A stretch of 64,000 nucleotides of DNA. It comes from Solen grandis. Taxonomy: Eukaryota > Mollusca > Bivalvia > Adapedonta > Solenidae. A program made the translations under genes and the position numbers. Position 1 is the first letter of the stretch, and every line of letters starts with the position of its first letter. Under the pieces are notes generated by a model. It made no database searches, was not told the DNA's origin, and saw only the letters and a list, made by a program, of their open reading frames with translations. Shown here one piece after another: positions 24,998-35,734 of this stretch. The stretch is from the NCBI GenBank assembly GCA_021229015.1, contig CM037792.1, positions 4,717,876 through 4,781,875 of the forward strand, written 5' to 3'.

Positions 24998-25533
24998 CAC
25001 TCTAACTCAATATTTCGGCAAAAGTATGCCTTTCTGAAGAAAATTGATTCTTGATAGCAATAGCAATATGGCGACTATTATTGATAGCAATAGCAATATG
25101 GCGACTATTATTGATTCTTGATAGCAATAACAATATGACGACTATTATTGATAGCAATAACAATATGCCGACTATTATTGATAGCAATAGCAATATGGCG
25201 ACTATTATTGATAGCAATAGCAATATGGCGAATATTATTGATAGCAATAACAATATGGCGACTATTATTGATAGCAATAGCAATATGGCGAATATTATTG
25301 ATAGCAATAACAATATGCCGACTATTATTGATAGCAATAGCAATATGGCGACTACTATTGATAGCAATAACAATATGCCGACTATTATTGATAGCAATAA
25401 CAATATGCCGACTATTATTGATAGCAATAACAATATGCTGACTATTCAAACGTCTTTAATGTAGAACTTGCTAAAAATTCATGTTTTTTTTTCTCGAGAA
25501 AGGCATATTTTGCCGAAATGTTGAGTTAGAGTG
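24998..25533 (+). mobile_element. Tandem-repeat MITE, expanded copy
   Basis: The inverted ends are CACTCTAACTCAATATTTCG (24998 onward) and the inverse ending at 25533; arms are about 43 bp. Between them lie the 30-bp array (25045-25445) and a short spacer containing AAACGTCTTTAATGTAGAAC. The 118-bp copy at 31004-31121 has the same ends, the same spacer in opposite orientation, and a single array unit. MITEs with internal tandem repeats have been described in clams. Confidence 0.88.
25045..25445 (+). repeat. 30-bp tandem array inside a MITE
   Basis: About 13 units of ATTGATAGCAATAGCAATAT plus GGCGACTATT. Units differ mainly at AGC/AAC and at the GGCGAC/GCCGAC/GGCGAA positions. A 30-bp period is a multiple of three, so all frames stay open; the resulting ORFs on both strands are not genes. 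Confidence 0.95.
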
Positions 25534-25738
25534 AATAAAAAAAACAAAATACTGCACCCATTTGATAATAGTCTATTCTTTATGCACGATTCATTTGGAG
25601 CTCTAGATCTTTTTTTTCCACATAAATAAAACATTTAGACATGAGAAAGCAAGACAGCGTCTTGTGCTTGAGGATATATAACATTTTGTAAGTATTCCGT
25701 TACACAGTGAGGCGAAAAAGGCCGTATGAGACTTTACA

Positions 25739-25838
25739 NNNNNNNNNNNNNNNNNNNNNNNNNNNNNNNNNNNNNNNNNNNNNNNNNNNNNNNNNNNNNN
25801 NNNNNNNNNNNNNNNNNNNNNNNNNNNNNNNNNNNNNN
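25739..25838. other. Assembly gap (100 N)
   Basis: Exactly 100 N, the usual placeholder for a gap of unknown size. It removes the 5' part of the transposase gene that follows. Confidence 0.99.
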
Positions 25839-27531
25839 ACATTTTTTTAAAATAAGAAATAAGAAAGATTCTAGCTTAAAATTTATAAAAAAAATGTGTT
25901 TCGATTTACGACTGATGACTACAATGGACGGACTGTTATATGTTATATTGGGGACGCCAGTGAATACAAAGCATTGCCCCACGGTAATATAATAAACGGC
26001 ATAAGGCCTTATAGACGCACCAAACCCTCTGTTATAAAACAAATTCACAACGGCGCCCTAGATGAAAAACCAAAACTTTTATTTGATAAGATGAAGACAG
26101 AAGCATCACATAAAGCCTTACTAGATGGTGTAAGTGTTCCGCGAAACGAAAAACAAATAAAATATATAAAATCAAAATTAAAGGACAACTACAAACTAAC
26201 ACATGATGCTTTTTATGGGCTACATCTATTAGTTGATCAACTAGATAACTATATAGTAAGCATAAAAACTACGCCTAATCTAGAGGTAGTAGTAGGAAAT
26301 CCCGATACATTCGATGAAATAAATAAACTTTTACAACTTAAAGATGTCAGTACTGAATTTTATTACGACACAACATTTTTGTATCATCACTTGTCTTCCG
26401 CCATCCCATTTTTAAAGATAAACCTGCCTTTCCTGTTGCATTTCTTATACACGAACGAAAATTGCAAAGTTGTCATGAACACTTTATTGAGGAATTAAAA
26501 AACAAAATCCCAAAATTAATTGAGAAAAACATTTGTGTTATTTGTGAGAGAGAAATGGCTATTGTAAATGCATTTGATAAATAATTACCAAACTGTAATG
26601 TAATAAATTGTTGGAATCATATATTTAGTGATGTCAAGTATTGGGATCGAAATCATGGTGGGGTAAGTGATGATAGGCGTGTCTATGATATGAATGTGCG
26701 ATCCCTTTTGCAATGTGAGATACTGGAAGACTTTGAGGAAAAATACAACACATTAAAACTTGCGTGGAGTGAATCCTTCTTGGATCATTTTCAAAAAAAT
26801 ATTTATGATACCATTGTAAACAATTCGGGTAGATGGATTTTAGAAAAAACATGACTTGTATGATCCATTTTCAGGTATAACAAATAATGTTGTTGAAAGT
26901 TTAAATGCAAAACTCAAAAGGCTTTTAGAATATAAAGAAAAGAGAATAGATGAAATCGTTTTATATCTTTATTATATGCAAGGAAATGATATGACTGAAA
27001 TTGTACGTGGCTTTTGCGGTGAAAGCAATTTTGAACTTTCTAATAGATTTAAAGCCTATAGAAGAGACCCAGATACGATAGTTTTGCCAAAAAAATGTAT
27101 GTCATCCAGACAAAATGTTAGATATAATAAAGTCGAAAATATCTGTATCTGAGGCTCTTCGATCAGAAAATGCGTGTGATGGTAAGTATGAATCTGAATC
27201 TAATTGTGAAAATAATAACGGTGATGAACTCCATGAAACTGAAAATAATAAACTAACAATTTATGAATCAGATAGTATACAAACAGTAACAGAAAATAAC
27301 ACACAAACACCATTTCGGTATGGCTCAACTCAATCGTGCTAAGCGTATGAAACATTGTCAAAAAAAAAAGGAATCGCTTTAGTTCCAGAAATGGGTGCCT
27401 TTATGGTTAAAGGTAATAAAGATAAGAAATATACAGTAACACTTTTCCCAAAAGAATCCTGTAACTGTCCGTCTGTGAGAAGATGTTATCACATCATAGC
27501 TGCCATGATATCGATCAGCATGCCTATTTAG
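25839..27531 (+). pseudogene. Mutator-like transposase with SWIM finger, decayed
   Basis: A frame from just after the gap (no ATG; a TAG lies at 25872) reads ALPHGNIINGIRPYRRTKP, a spacer, LTHDAFYGLHLLVDQLDN and the first catalytic block FYYDTTF (Asp near 26367). After a frameshift or small deletion come FPVAFLIHERK and ICEREMAIVNA. By position the second acid should be Asp, but here it is Glu (about 26546). An internal TAA (about 26582) and another shift precede YDPFSGITNNVVESLN, which holds the expected catalytic Glu near 26895. A SWIM finger, CNC with RRCYHIIAA, lies at 27459-27505. At least four frame breaks make it a pseudogene. I recall this layout in uncharacterised mollusc proteins. 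Confidence 0.8.
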
Positions 27532-28039
27532 AAGACACTAAGGAATTTAACTCAACAAAACTTCGTAAGAATTGTCGCCCTAAACCCTTAAAAAAATTAG
27601 GAACAAAAAAAATTTAAATGATGATGCTACAGTAGTGCCAGCACCTGATTCAATTATGAAGTCTAAAGATCCGATTATGCATGACCGGCCTTCAAATACT
27701 AATGTTACTGCAAAAAAAAAAACCTTAATTTTAACGCGTCAACGCCCAAAACACCTAAATCAAATAACAAAAAAAAAGAAAACTTTTTCAGGATAATGCT
27801 AAAACTAAACTACCAAAATTAGAATGTGACCTCTGTCCGATATTAAAGAAGACGATGAATTAACCTCGCTTATAAATACACCTAAATCATCAATAAAAAT
27901 GCCGATTAAACCTACATCTCAACAAGCAAATGATATTGTGTCTGATATTATAGAAGAAAATGATTTTTTGTTCTTGAACACAGTCGATGTGATGATAAAA
28001 TTATAACGAATGGACTTTAAATTCAACTTTCGCAAATTT

Positions 28040-28300
28040 ACGGAAAAAATAAAGAATTAATATGTATAAAAATTCCGAATATAATGAAACAAAATAATAG
28101 TATTGATTGTGGTTTGTATGCTATAGCTTTTATTACATCGTTCTGCTTCAGAAAAAAACCCTTGTTTTGATTTAATTTTTGATACAACTAAATTACGATC
28201 TCTTTTACTCCAGTGTTTTGAAGAAAAAAAAGAAATGTCTGAATTCCCCTTGACTGCCAAAAAATTAAGTTTGAGAAAACAAAAAACTGTCAAAGAAATC
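28040..28300 (+). pseudogene. Ulp1-like (C48) cysteine protease remnant
   Basis: Translation gives an IYGKNKELICIKIP block and QNNSIDCGLYAIAF, the Gln/Cys part of the SUMO/ubiquitin-like protease active site. FDTTKLRSLLLQCFEEKK follows in a shifted frame. The upstream His/Asp part of the triad is not recognisable; a stop and shifts lie at 27995-28030. It is in the same orientation as the transposase and about 500 bp after the SWIM finger, so it is probably part of one original gene. Confidence 0.72.
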
Positions 28301-28314
28301 ATATTCATAATTAT

Positions 28315-28480
28315 TGTATTTGTAACTTACCGCAATGTTTGGATAACATGGTCTGTTGTGACAAATGCGATAAATGGTTCCACAAATGCTGCGTAAACGC
28401 TTCTATGAACATTTCCATAGAAAAAAATTCTTTTGTGGATTTTGTTTGAACAAAATCATTATTGTATTTAAGTATGAACT
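28315..28480 (+). pseudogene. PHD finger remnant
   Basis: The sequence reads CICNLPQCLDNMVCCDKC, then DKWFHKCCVN, and after one frame slip FFCGFC. The order of metal ligands (C-x-C, CxxC, H, C, CxxC) fits a PHD finger, which binds histone tails. It directly follows the Ulp1-like segment. The same order of protease then zinc finger occurs in uncharacterised invertebrate proteins I recall, so I read it as the C-terminus of the transposon gene. Confidence 0.7.
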
Positions 28481-30259
28481 GTTCGGCTGATCTGTTCTAT
28501 ATATTTGATTTTTATTGCTTGTTTGTAAATAATAATAAATAATTATTACATACAAATTTTGTTATGTTTCAGTTGAGAACCAATTGGATATAAACATTTA
28601 TTTTTAAATATTGCTTTTAAATTGAACATTTCAGGTTATATATATCAATAAAAATTTATCGTAAATACATTCTGTGATCTTTGTATTTTATTCTCCAATA
28701 TATTTTGGTATAAAACATGAATCTTATGGATGAATTTGAACAAAACCCCGTATAAAACTCATTATATACTTATCTTCAAATTCAAAATCATTTATTAATC
28801 TCTTACAATTCTATTTTAGTTTGGCTATATCTTCAGCATTTTTCAATCCCCTGTCAACGATATTAAAAAAAAATATTTTACTTTTCTTCATACTACGACA
28901 AAAATTATCAAATAAATAAACAAAAACAATCAAATACTTTAATATATTATTTATTAAAACAGTCTGTACTTCATCCTCAGCCAAGTCTACCCGGTCCGAT
29001 AAATCCTTCTTTACCTATGTTATCAGCGTTTCTCACACCCTTTTCAGCGTTTTCCTATATGTCTTTGTTATCAGCGAAATCCGTTCAGCGTTTAGACCAT
29101 CCCTAAATCTAACCGTTTTCAAAATGCTGGTCAATTCGTAACCTCTTTTTCTTGGTCAATTCGTGACCTACCATACAACAACTGGTCCCGTTTCCAGCTC
29201 AACTCAGTTTGAGACTGAAACATAGTTTGCTTATTTTATGTATATCAAAACAAATTGAGTAACTTTGACAGTGAATTCAAGTAAACTGTAGTAGGGGCTA
29301 ACTGTGGAACAGAGAAAGTATAGCAAAATTTGAAAAAACTTAAATGACTAGAACAATTTAACTTTGAGCAAAAACCCGAGTTGAGCACGAAAAATGTTTA
29401 TAACCTTGGGGCCAGATAGGTATTATTTTGATTAGATCTATGTCGTAATCTGGTCCGCGGGAATCTCAAACAGATGAGAGCACGTGCCACTGCCTTGGGC
29501 ACATAAAACATTTCACCCCATCGTCGACGTCACCACCCTCATCGGAGATCAAGTACACCCGAGACTCAATTCGTTCATGTGCGGACCTCGGCTGAGTCCA
29601 TGAACTGCACTTTGACATTCTCGCTATCTCACGGTGCATAACCATATCGGCAGGCTCTCTGCGGAAATCGCTATATCGGCAGGCTATCTGCGTTCGCACC
29701 GGTCATTCTCTGCCATAAACACTAGCAAACGCTGGACGGAAGGGAAAGAAACAGACCAATGGTCACTTTTCAAAGGTGAGTCGCGCAATATTAAGTATTG
29801 CACGGAATATTAGACTATCTTAGCTATGTATATGCGTGTTAACTTTTCAATTATCAGCGACTGCCACCTGAAACTCGGCCGAACAGTTTAGTGATGTACC
29901 AACATAAACACAACCTCGGCACTTTCTACAGGCTTCAGCAGGTTATTGCTTTGATTATGTCTATAATATGACCATCGAATGTATTCTTTTAAGTTTATTC
30001 TTCAAGAAGATACCGATAAATTCGCCGATTTTAATCTAAATTTCTTGAAAAACCCCTACTTTCGATTTTGTCGTTGTATGTCACCTCTATGCCACCGTAC
30101 AAATCAAATGCGGTACATATAAATATATCCGCATCGAGTAGTTCAATAAATATGCAAATCTACATAGCACATAGCTTACATGTGATAAATTAACCCTTCT
30201 TATTCTTCATTTTGGACTCACGTTACTATTAGTTGTTTATGAGGGTGATCGACTGAATA
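28481..30259. other. Gene-free stretch
   Basis: No gene is supported. A weak inverted repeat (GCTCAACTC at about 29197 and GAGTTGAGC at about 29371) may mark a small MITE at 29178-29420. The GC-richer stretch 29450-29780 ends in ATGGTCACTTTTCAAAG followed by GTGAGT, which could be a short first exon, but nothing else supports it. Confidence 0.4.
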
Positions 30260-30325
30260 GCGAACAGTGCAGACCATGATCAGACTGCACAGGTGTACAG
30301 GCTGGTCTTGGTCTGCACTGATCGC
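30260..30325. repeat. Palindromic MITE-like hairpin
   Basis: GCGAACAGTGCAGACCATGA is mirrored by GGTCTGCACTGATCGC 66 bp later, giving an imperfect hairpin. It stands about 35 bp before the TTAA MITE at 30362. Confidence 0.75.
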
Positions 30326-30361
30326 AAAAGGCAGTCACGAGTGCCTACAGCATTGTAGAGG

Positions 30362-30545
30362 TTAACCCTTTCCCTCATATAGACTCACTTTGACGCACTC
30401 AGTAGGTACCACATAAAGCCTGATCTGCAGAAAACCACAGTTTAACCTTACCAAATTTAATTACAAAATCCTCATTTCCAGACCACTGAGGAGCAGCGAA
30501 CAGCATAGGTCTTTTCATGGTTTCCTCTATGAGGGAAAGGGTTAA
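30362..30545 (+). mobile_element. TTAA MITE, copy 3 (palindrome fully deleted)
   Basis: It has the same ends as copies 1, 2 and 4. The centre reads GCGAACAGCATAGGTCTTTT: both palindrome arms have collapsed to one arm-end, joined through the short repeat CATA. Confidence 0.92.
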
Positions 30546-30709
30546 AGTATAGGTCAGTAGCAGATCCATGAATACATACCTTGGACTGAGGTACCAGCGG
30601 GCAGCAGGTTTCCGTCACCAGGGCACCATTTGGATCTGTTTGCGAGCAACCCTGTTCAAAAGTAAATGCGCGAGCGAGTCAATCGCAATTAATTCCGAGG
30701 TTACGACAA

Positions 30710-30785
30710 CGTACTTAGCTGGTAAGCGTGCTCATTGAACGGCGCGCTACAAAGTATCGAGTTTGAATCCAGCTCGGGGACATTT
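30710..30785 (+). other. tRNA-like segment, uncertain
   Basis: TTAGCTGGTAAGCGTG resembles an A box, and GAGTTTGAATCC a B box, at normal spacing. I could not form a convincing acceptor stem. It may be a decayed SINE head or tRNA pseudogene. Confidence 0.35.
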
Positions 30786-31003
30786 TATTTATCTCTTCTT
30801 TTGTAAAATCAAATCTTATTTATATTTATCTTTAGAAAAATAAATAGATATGATGATTTACAAAAAAGGAAACATACACAAAAGAATGAAAGTACGGTAA
30901 TTGATAATATTGTTATTCCCTTGGCACTTTGCAGTAATGAAATATTACATTTATTAAATATGTTGATTTTCTAGAGGGAAATAATACAATAAATAATAAC
31001 ATT

Positions 31004-31121
31004 CACTCTAACTCAATATTTCGGCAAAAGTATGCCTTTCTCAAGAAAAAACAACAAAAGTTCTACATTGTAGACGTTTGAATAGTCGCCATATTGTTAT
31101 TGCTAATATTGAGTTAGAGTG
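31004..31121 (-). mobile_element. Tandem-repeat MITE, single-unit copy
   Basis: It has the same left flank and left inverted end as the 24998 element (AATATTTCGGCAAAAGTATG), but the inner spacer and array unit are in the opposite orientation. Only one copy of the GTCGCCATATTGTTATTGCT unit is present. The right end is shortened. Confidence 0.85.
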
Positions 31122-31974
31122 AATTTAATTATTTATTACATGTATTAATGTAATTTTGGGCTCTTAAAATATATTAACCGGTCAAATTTGTATCAGATAT
31201 TCTATGCAGTAACATATTTATTCTTGTACGTTTGCTATTTTGTATTTGTTTCCTATTGATTAAATACATATCACATGTGTGTGTTTGTGTATACATCTAA
31301 TAAAATGCGCTTATTGAAAGCCGTCCATTATAAAAAAAAAATGTGTTAATCTTTTGTTGTTACGGCCGTATTCAAACAAGTCAAAGCGGGTTAGTAACTC
31401 TTTTTTTTTGCACTGCTTGAAAACTAAAAACACTCTCAGCGATATCGGCGGTTTGATTTTACACAGAGGCTTAGGATTCACACAAACCGTTATTTAAAAA
31501 ACCAAGGTGGGACAGGTGAGGATCAAACATAACTTTAGAAAAATAAACTGCCGTGAATGAGTGGTTATCGTCTTAACGCCAGTTTACCAGGTTATTGATT
31601 GAAACAAGTCCGAGCGTCTGAACTATGGTATGGATATTTATGTATATCGACACTTTCAAATGATAGCACAACAGTTTACTATGGGTGCATGTTGACCTAA
31701 TGACTGCCACATTGAGAGCGAGGGGTGTAGTACACCAAATATGGTATCATCGCTCACTAGAGCGTTAAGTGGGACTGAAATGTCAACATCCTTTCATTTG
31801 CAGTACCATTATCTGTTATGTAATTGTTTGCTTTCTAGTTTCTCCAAGCGATTGGGTTATTTGGTTATACAGCGCGTAAATTCTTAAAATCACGGTAGTT
31901 GATTGATTTTGTATACTGATACTGGTATATTTCTCTTTTGCTTTGCGCCAAACAAATAAGGGCAAGTTCAGGAC

Positions 31975-32125
31975 TGGTTGGCCTAATGTCAGGATAATGT
32001 GTTTTTGGGTATGGTACCATGCCATTTTTCTGCATTATATTGCAGTGAGGCCCATTATACCTGTGTCATGTAGACCAAGTCCCCAAATATCTGAAATACT
32101 GTCGGTGGGTAGGTGAAGCCAATGC
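31975..32125 (+). mobile_element. SINE 3' fragment
   Basis: It shares the tail of the 24655 SINE: GGATAATGTGTTTTTGGGT, then GTCATGTAGACCAAGTCCCC and CTGAAATACTGTCGG. The tRNA-like head is missing. Confidence 0.65.
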
Positions 32126-32446
32126 AAATAAATAAAAATTAATTACAGTTACACGCTTTTCTATCCACCTTTTTATTTTTCTTGTTTGGCACACACGTAT
32201 TTCTGGACGCTATGAATAACTTACTCGTCTTGATAAATTTTAATGAAAAGAATACGTCTTTGTTTAAAATACTGAAAAAGTCACACGCGTGACTCTTGTT
32301 TTAGGGAGAGATAGAGAAACTTTTCAAGTTCTTGCATAAACCATATAAAACATGTAAAGAGTTTAGACAGAAATAAAGAATAAATACGCATCCTTTACAA
32401 CTAAATGCGTTTGATGGTTTAATGCTAAGATGTTTTGATCTTTTTC

Positions 32447-32699
32447 CTACTGGCCAACGCAGTCACCGTCAGCTGCGCACGAATCGTCAGGCGTCTTGGC
32501 GAATGGCGAACCACCGGAAGATCTCTCTGCGATCCTGATCACTTCCGGTATGATATTCAACCAGAAGTTGACTTTCCTTGCCTTGAAGTGTTCAACAACA
32601 CTATGGTCTGATGGACTTTTTCCAAACTGGAAGGCTTTCTGTGTTGCTAATTCGTATTCGGGCCATACTGGGTCGCCAGATCCAGAAGCATTTGGGTCT
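32447..32699 (-). CDS. Carboxylesterase-like protein, exon 2 (C-terminus)
   Basis: This is the last coding exon of the esterase. It begins after a TTTCAG acceptor (32705-32700) and encodes DPNASGSGDPVWPEY, a middle stretch, then VNFWLNIIPEV, the usual C-terminal pattern of type-B carboxylesterases (DPN, WPxY and FWxxxxP). It ends with a Cys-containing tail CAADGDCVGQ and TAG at 32447-32449. No transmembrane segment, GPI signal or ER-retention tetrapeptide is visible, so the enzyme is probably secreted. With exon 1 it makes 607 residues. Confidence 0.9.
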
Positions 32700-32901
32700 C
32701 TGAAATACATTTAAAGTACGACATTTAACGAACTAGCATTCAATTAATAGATACATATGCATAAGTCCTACAACAGTAGGAAACATTAGCAGTACAAAAT
32801 AGAAACATGAATATATACAGTGCAAATCAATACAAATAAAACCAGCTGATGAGATAATACTGAAATTTATAATTTCTTCATAGGGTATTGTGCGTTTATC
32901 A

Positions 32902-32943
<42 letters not shown>

Positions 32944-33082
32944 TTAATATGAAGGCTTTTAAATGTGCCGAAATTCTCTCTCGTCCTCTCTCTCTCTCTT
33001 ACTTGTATATTGACGAGTGTCAATAAAGAGACATTTTTTACTGTCATAGAAACACAATGCTATTAGTAATTAAATATAATGA

Positions 33083-33113
<31 letters not shown>

Positions 33114-34163
33114 GGGACATTACCTTAGTGTATCAAAAGTAAGTGTTAGTGACAATTACTTAGCATCAATAAGATCTAATGAAAATATGATTCCAAATGC
33201 TAACATTAAACCAACGATGTGTACTACAACTATAAGGCTCCAAACAAGGCATTATATAGTATCTAAAACCGTTCCGCGTCCGGTATTCCCATCAATGAGC
33301 CACTCGGCGCGCCATGCTACGCTTAAAACTGGTTGTCTGACTTGTTATTGGTTTACGCATTATCTACCACAGAACAGCCTGACTTGTTGGTTTACGCATT
33401 ATCTTCCTCACAACAATCTGACTTGTTATTGCTTTATGCATTATCTATCACACAACAATCTGACTTGTTATTGGTTTACGCATTATCTACCACACAACAC
33501 CTGACTTGTTGGTTTACACATTATCCTCCTCACCACAATCTGACATGCTATTGGTATATGCATTATCTACCACACAACAATCTGACATGTAATTAGTTTA
33601 CGCATTATCTTCCTCACAAAAAATCTGACATGTTATTGGTTTACGCATTATCTACCTCACAACAATCTGACATGTAATTGGTTTACGCATTATCGTCCTC
33701 ACAACAATCTGACATGTTATTGGTTTACGCATTATCCTCCTCACAACAATCTGACATGTTATTGGTTTACGCATTATCCTCCTCACAACAATCTGACATG
33801 TTATTGGTTTACGCATTATCCTCCTCACAACAATCTGACTCCAAAAACAATTTGACTGTTATTGATGCAGAATCATCCATCACATAACAATTTGATTTGT
33901 TAACTATCACACAACACTCTGTATTGTTAATACTAGTTTGGCGCTATCTATCAATCAGCAATATGACTTGTTAATCGTGTATAATTATCTCACAACAATT
34001 CTTGGTAACGGTATGCGCATTGCCTACCATATCGTAATCTGGTTTTGTAAACTCGAAAACCTATGCAACTATGAATGAAAATTGACTTACCTTTATCTCT
34101 TTATTCATTAATGCTAAAAACTCTCTATTCTAGATAATTGAATGGTCAGTAAGTAACACTTAC
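32700..34163 (-). other. Esterase intron (phase 2)
   Basis: The donor is GTAAGT (34163-34158) and the acceptor TTTCAG (32705-32700). The join gives K-T-G-D-P-N in frame. The 1464-bp intron holds a CA tract (32905-32942), a CT tract (33084-33110) and the 42-bp minisatellite at 33337-33836. Confidence 0.88.
33337..33836 (+). repeat. 39-43-bp minisatellite
   Basis: Twelve units start with CTGACTTGTTATTGGTTTAC or CTGACATGTTATTGG and end in CTCACAACAAT. The last three are identical and earlier ones diverge, including three 39-41-bp variants. Diverged remnants continue to about 34000. Because 42 is a multiple of three, the array gives long open frames (a VYALSSSQQSDM repeat) that are not genes. 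Confidence 0.95.
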
Positions 34164-35734
34164 CCGGTTTTTGCAAAGTTGGACCAATAACGCATCACGA
34201 GGTATGAGAGGTCCATTTCCTGTTCTGACGGTGGTAGATAAGCGTCTAGCATCTTACTTAAATTGGCCTGGATCTCATTGTCAAATCCAAACACAAAGCC
34301 TATCTCGTCAAAATGGTTAGCGCCTGTCAGCCACTTGGGTGCTGTTGCAAGCAGTTGTGTTGTCGGCTTTGGTGTAAAATGGTAGAAGTAAGTTCGCCCA
34401 TTGTTCGAGGAGTTGGCATGAATCTGAGCGGCCTCTAGTGAGGGTAACACAAACCACGTGTCTCCTATGAATTCGGTGTATGCGTCCCTCATGCTGACAG
34501 GGTCATCAGGCTTTGACCAATCCGTGTATTCTACTAATGCAAGCTGACTGGCAAACCCTGGGACCGGCTGACCGTGGTACATATACATTCCTGTTGGAAA
34601 TAAAACCGTATTCATTTCCTCGCGAGTCGGAGTGTAGTTATCAATGTCTTTAGTTCCAGAAAATTGTTCAACATAAATCCCCGCTTCGTGACTGTTGACA
34701 CCAATTAGGAGATCAATAGACCGGAAAAAATCAATTTCATCTCGGTCTTGTTCTTTTGCATGAAGAAACAAATCCTTTGCATAATCTTGCAGAATTTCGT
34801 TGTCGATAGCTGGCATTGTTCTGAGTCTTACGAGATTTTCCATATCATCTCCTTTACTCGCTAATGTTGATAATATTTCAGCAGTATCTATTTTTTTCAG
34901 GCACGATATTATGGTTTGCGTGTTTGTTTTATCACACTTAAAAATATCTCCAACATAATCAATACAATCTGACGGGTTACGGTTTGCCATGACTTCAAGA
35001 TTAGGCGAACCACTCTCGGCTATAACTCTCTGGAACAGTTCTTTATTTTGTGGATAAAAAGCCTGCAACAATGTGCTCATTGACCCGGCAGATTCACCAA
35101 ATATTGTTACCCGTTTATTATCGCCGCCAAATGCCCCGATGTTTTTGCTGACCCACTGGATGGCGAGGTGTTGGTCCCACAAACCAAAATTCCCTGGAGC
35201 ACTCTCGTCCTGAGAAGTAAGAAAGCCAAGGAGACCAAGTCGATAGTTGATGGTGACCACTATCACATTTCCGTACGCTGCAAAACTGTCTGCAACATAT
35301 ATATCACCGGATCCAATGAGAAACCCGCCACCGTGTATAAATATCATAACAGCGTGTCCAGAACCTCTGTCTGGGGACTGTTTAGGCACGAAGACATTGA
35401 GGAATAAGCAATCTTCAGATTGAGTTTCAGGAACCTTGATTCCCGAAATTTCATACTGCGGGCAAGCTGCACCGAATTCATTGGCATCGTACGGTTCCGG
35501 GAATTTAGCCTTCGGCTGTGGCTTTCGAAAGCGCAAGTCTCCAAGCGGTGCTTCTGCGTAAGGAATTCCAAGGAAGCGATTGACTTCATAATCCACTCCC
35601 GAAACCTGCACTTTACGCGTTTGTCCATTTATCGTCCCCGTAGGTGTCACTACGCTCTGCGACTGACATCCTTTCAGTGTAGTTAGTAAGAACATACACA
35701 AAAAGCCGAACTGAAATGCACGATAACCTGTCAT
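34164..35734 (-). CDS. Secreted carboxylesterase / cholinesterase-like enzyme, exon 1
   Basis: This exon encodes 523 residues of an alpha/beta-hydrolase of the type-B carboxylesterase family, which cleaves ester bonds of small substrates. A signal peptide (FGFLCMFLLTTLKG) follows the ATG at 35734; an upstream in-frame TTG is not needed. EDCLFLNV (about 107-114) is the family signature. HGGG (134-137) forms the oxyanion hole. GESAGS carries the nucleophile Ser215, HEAG the acid Glu350, and GANHFDEIGFVFG the base His474. All three triad residues are present, so it looks active. Acetylcholinesterase-specific features are not obvious, so I call it esterase rather than AChE. No stop or frameshift interrupts it. 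Confidence 0.95.

Noticed and set aside
25002..25464. Four long overlapping ORFs on both strands
   Set aside because: They are translations of a 30-bp tandem array whose period is a multiple of three.
33333..33887. ORFs with a repeated VYALSSSQQSD peptide
   Set aside because: They are products of the 42-bp minisatellite in the esterase intron.
35168..35686. ORFs overlapping the esterase exon in other frames
   Set aside because: They are shadows of the intact catalytic exon.
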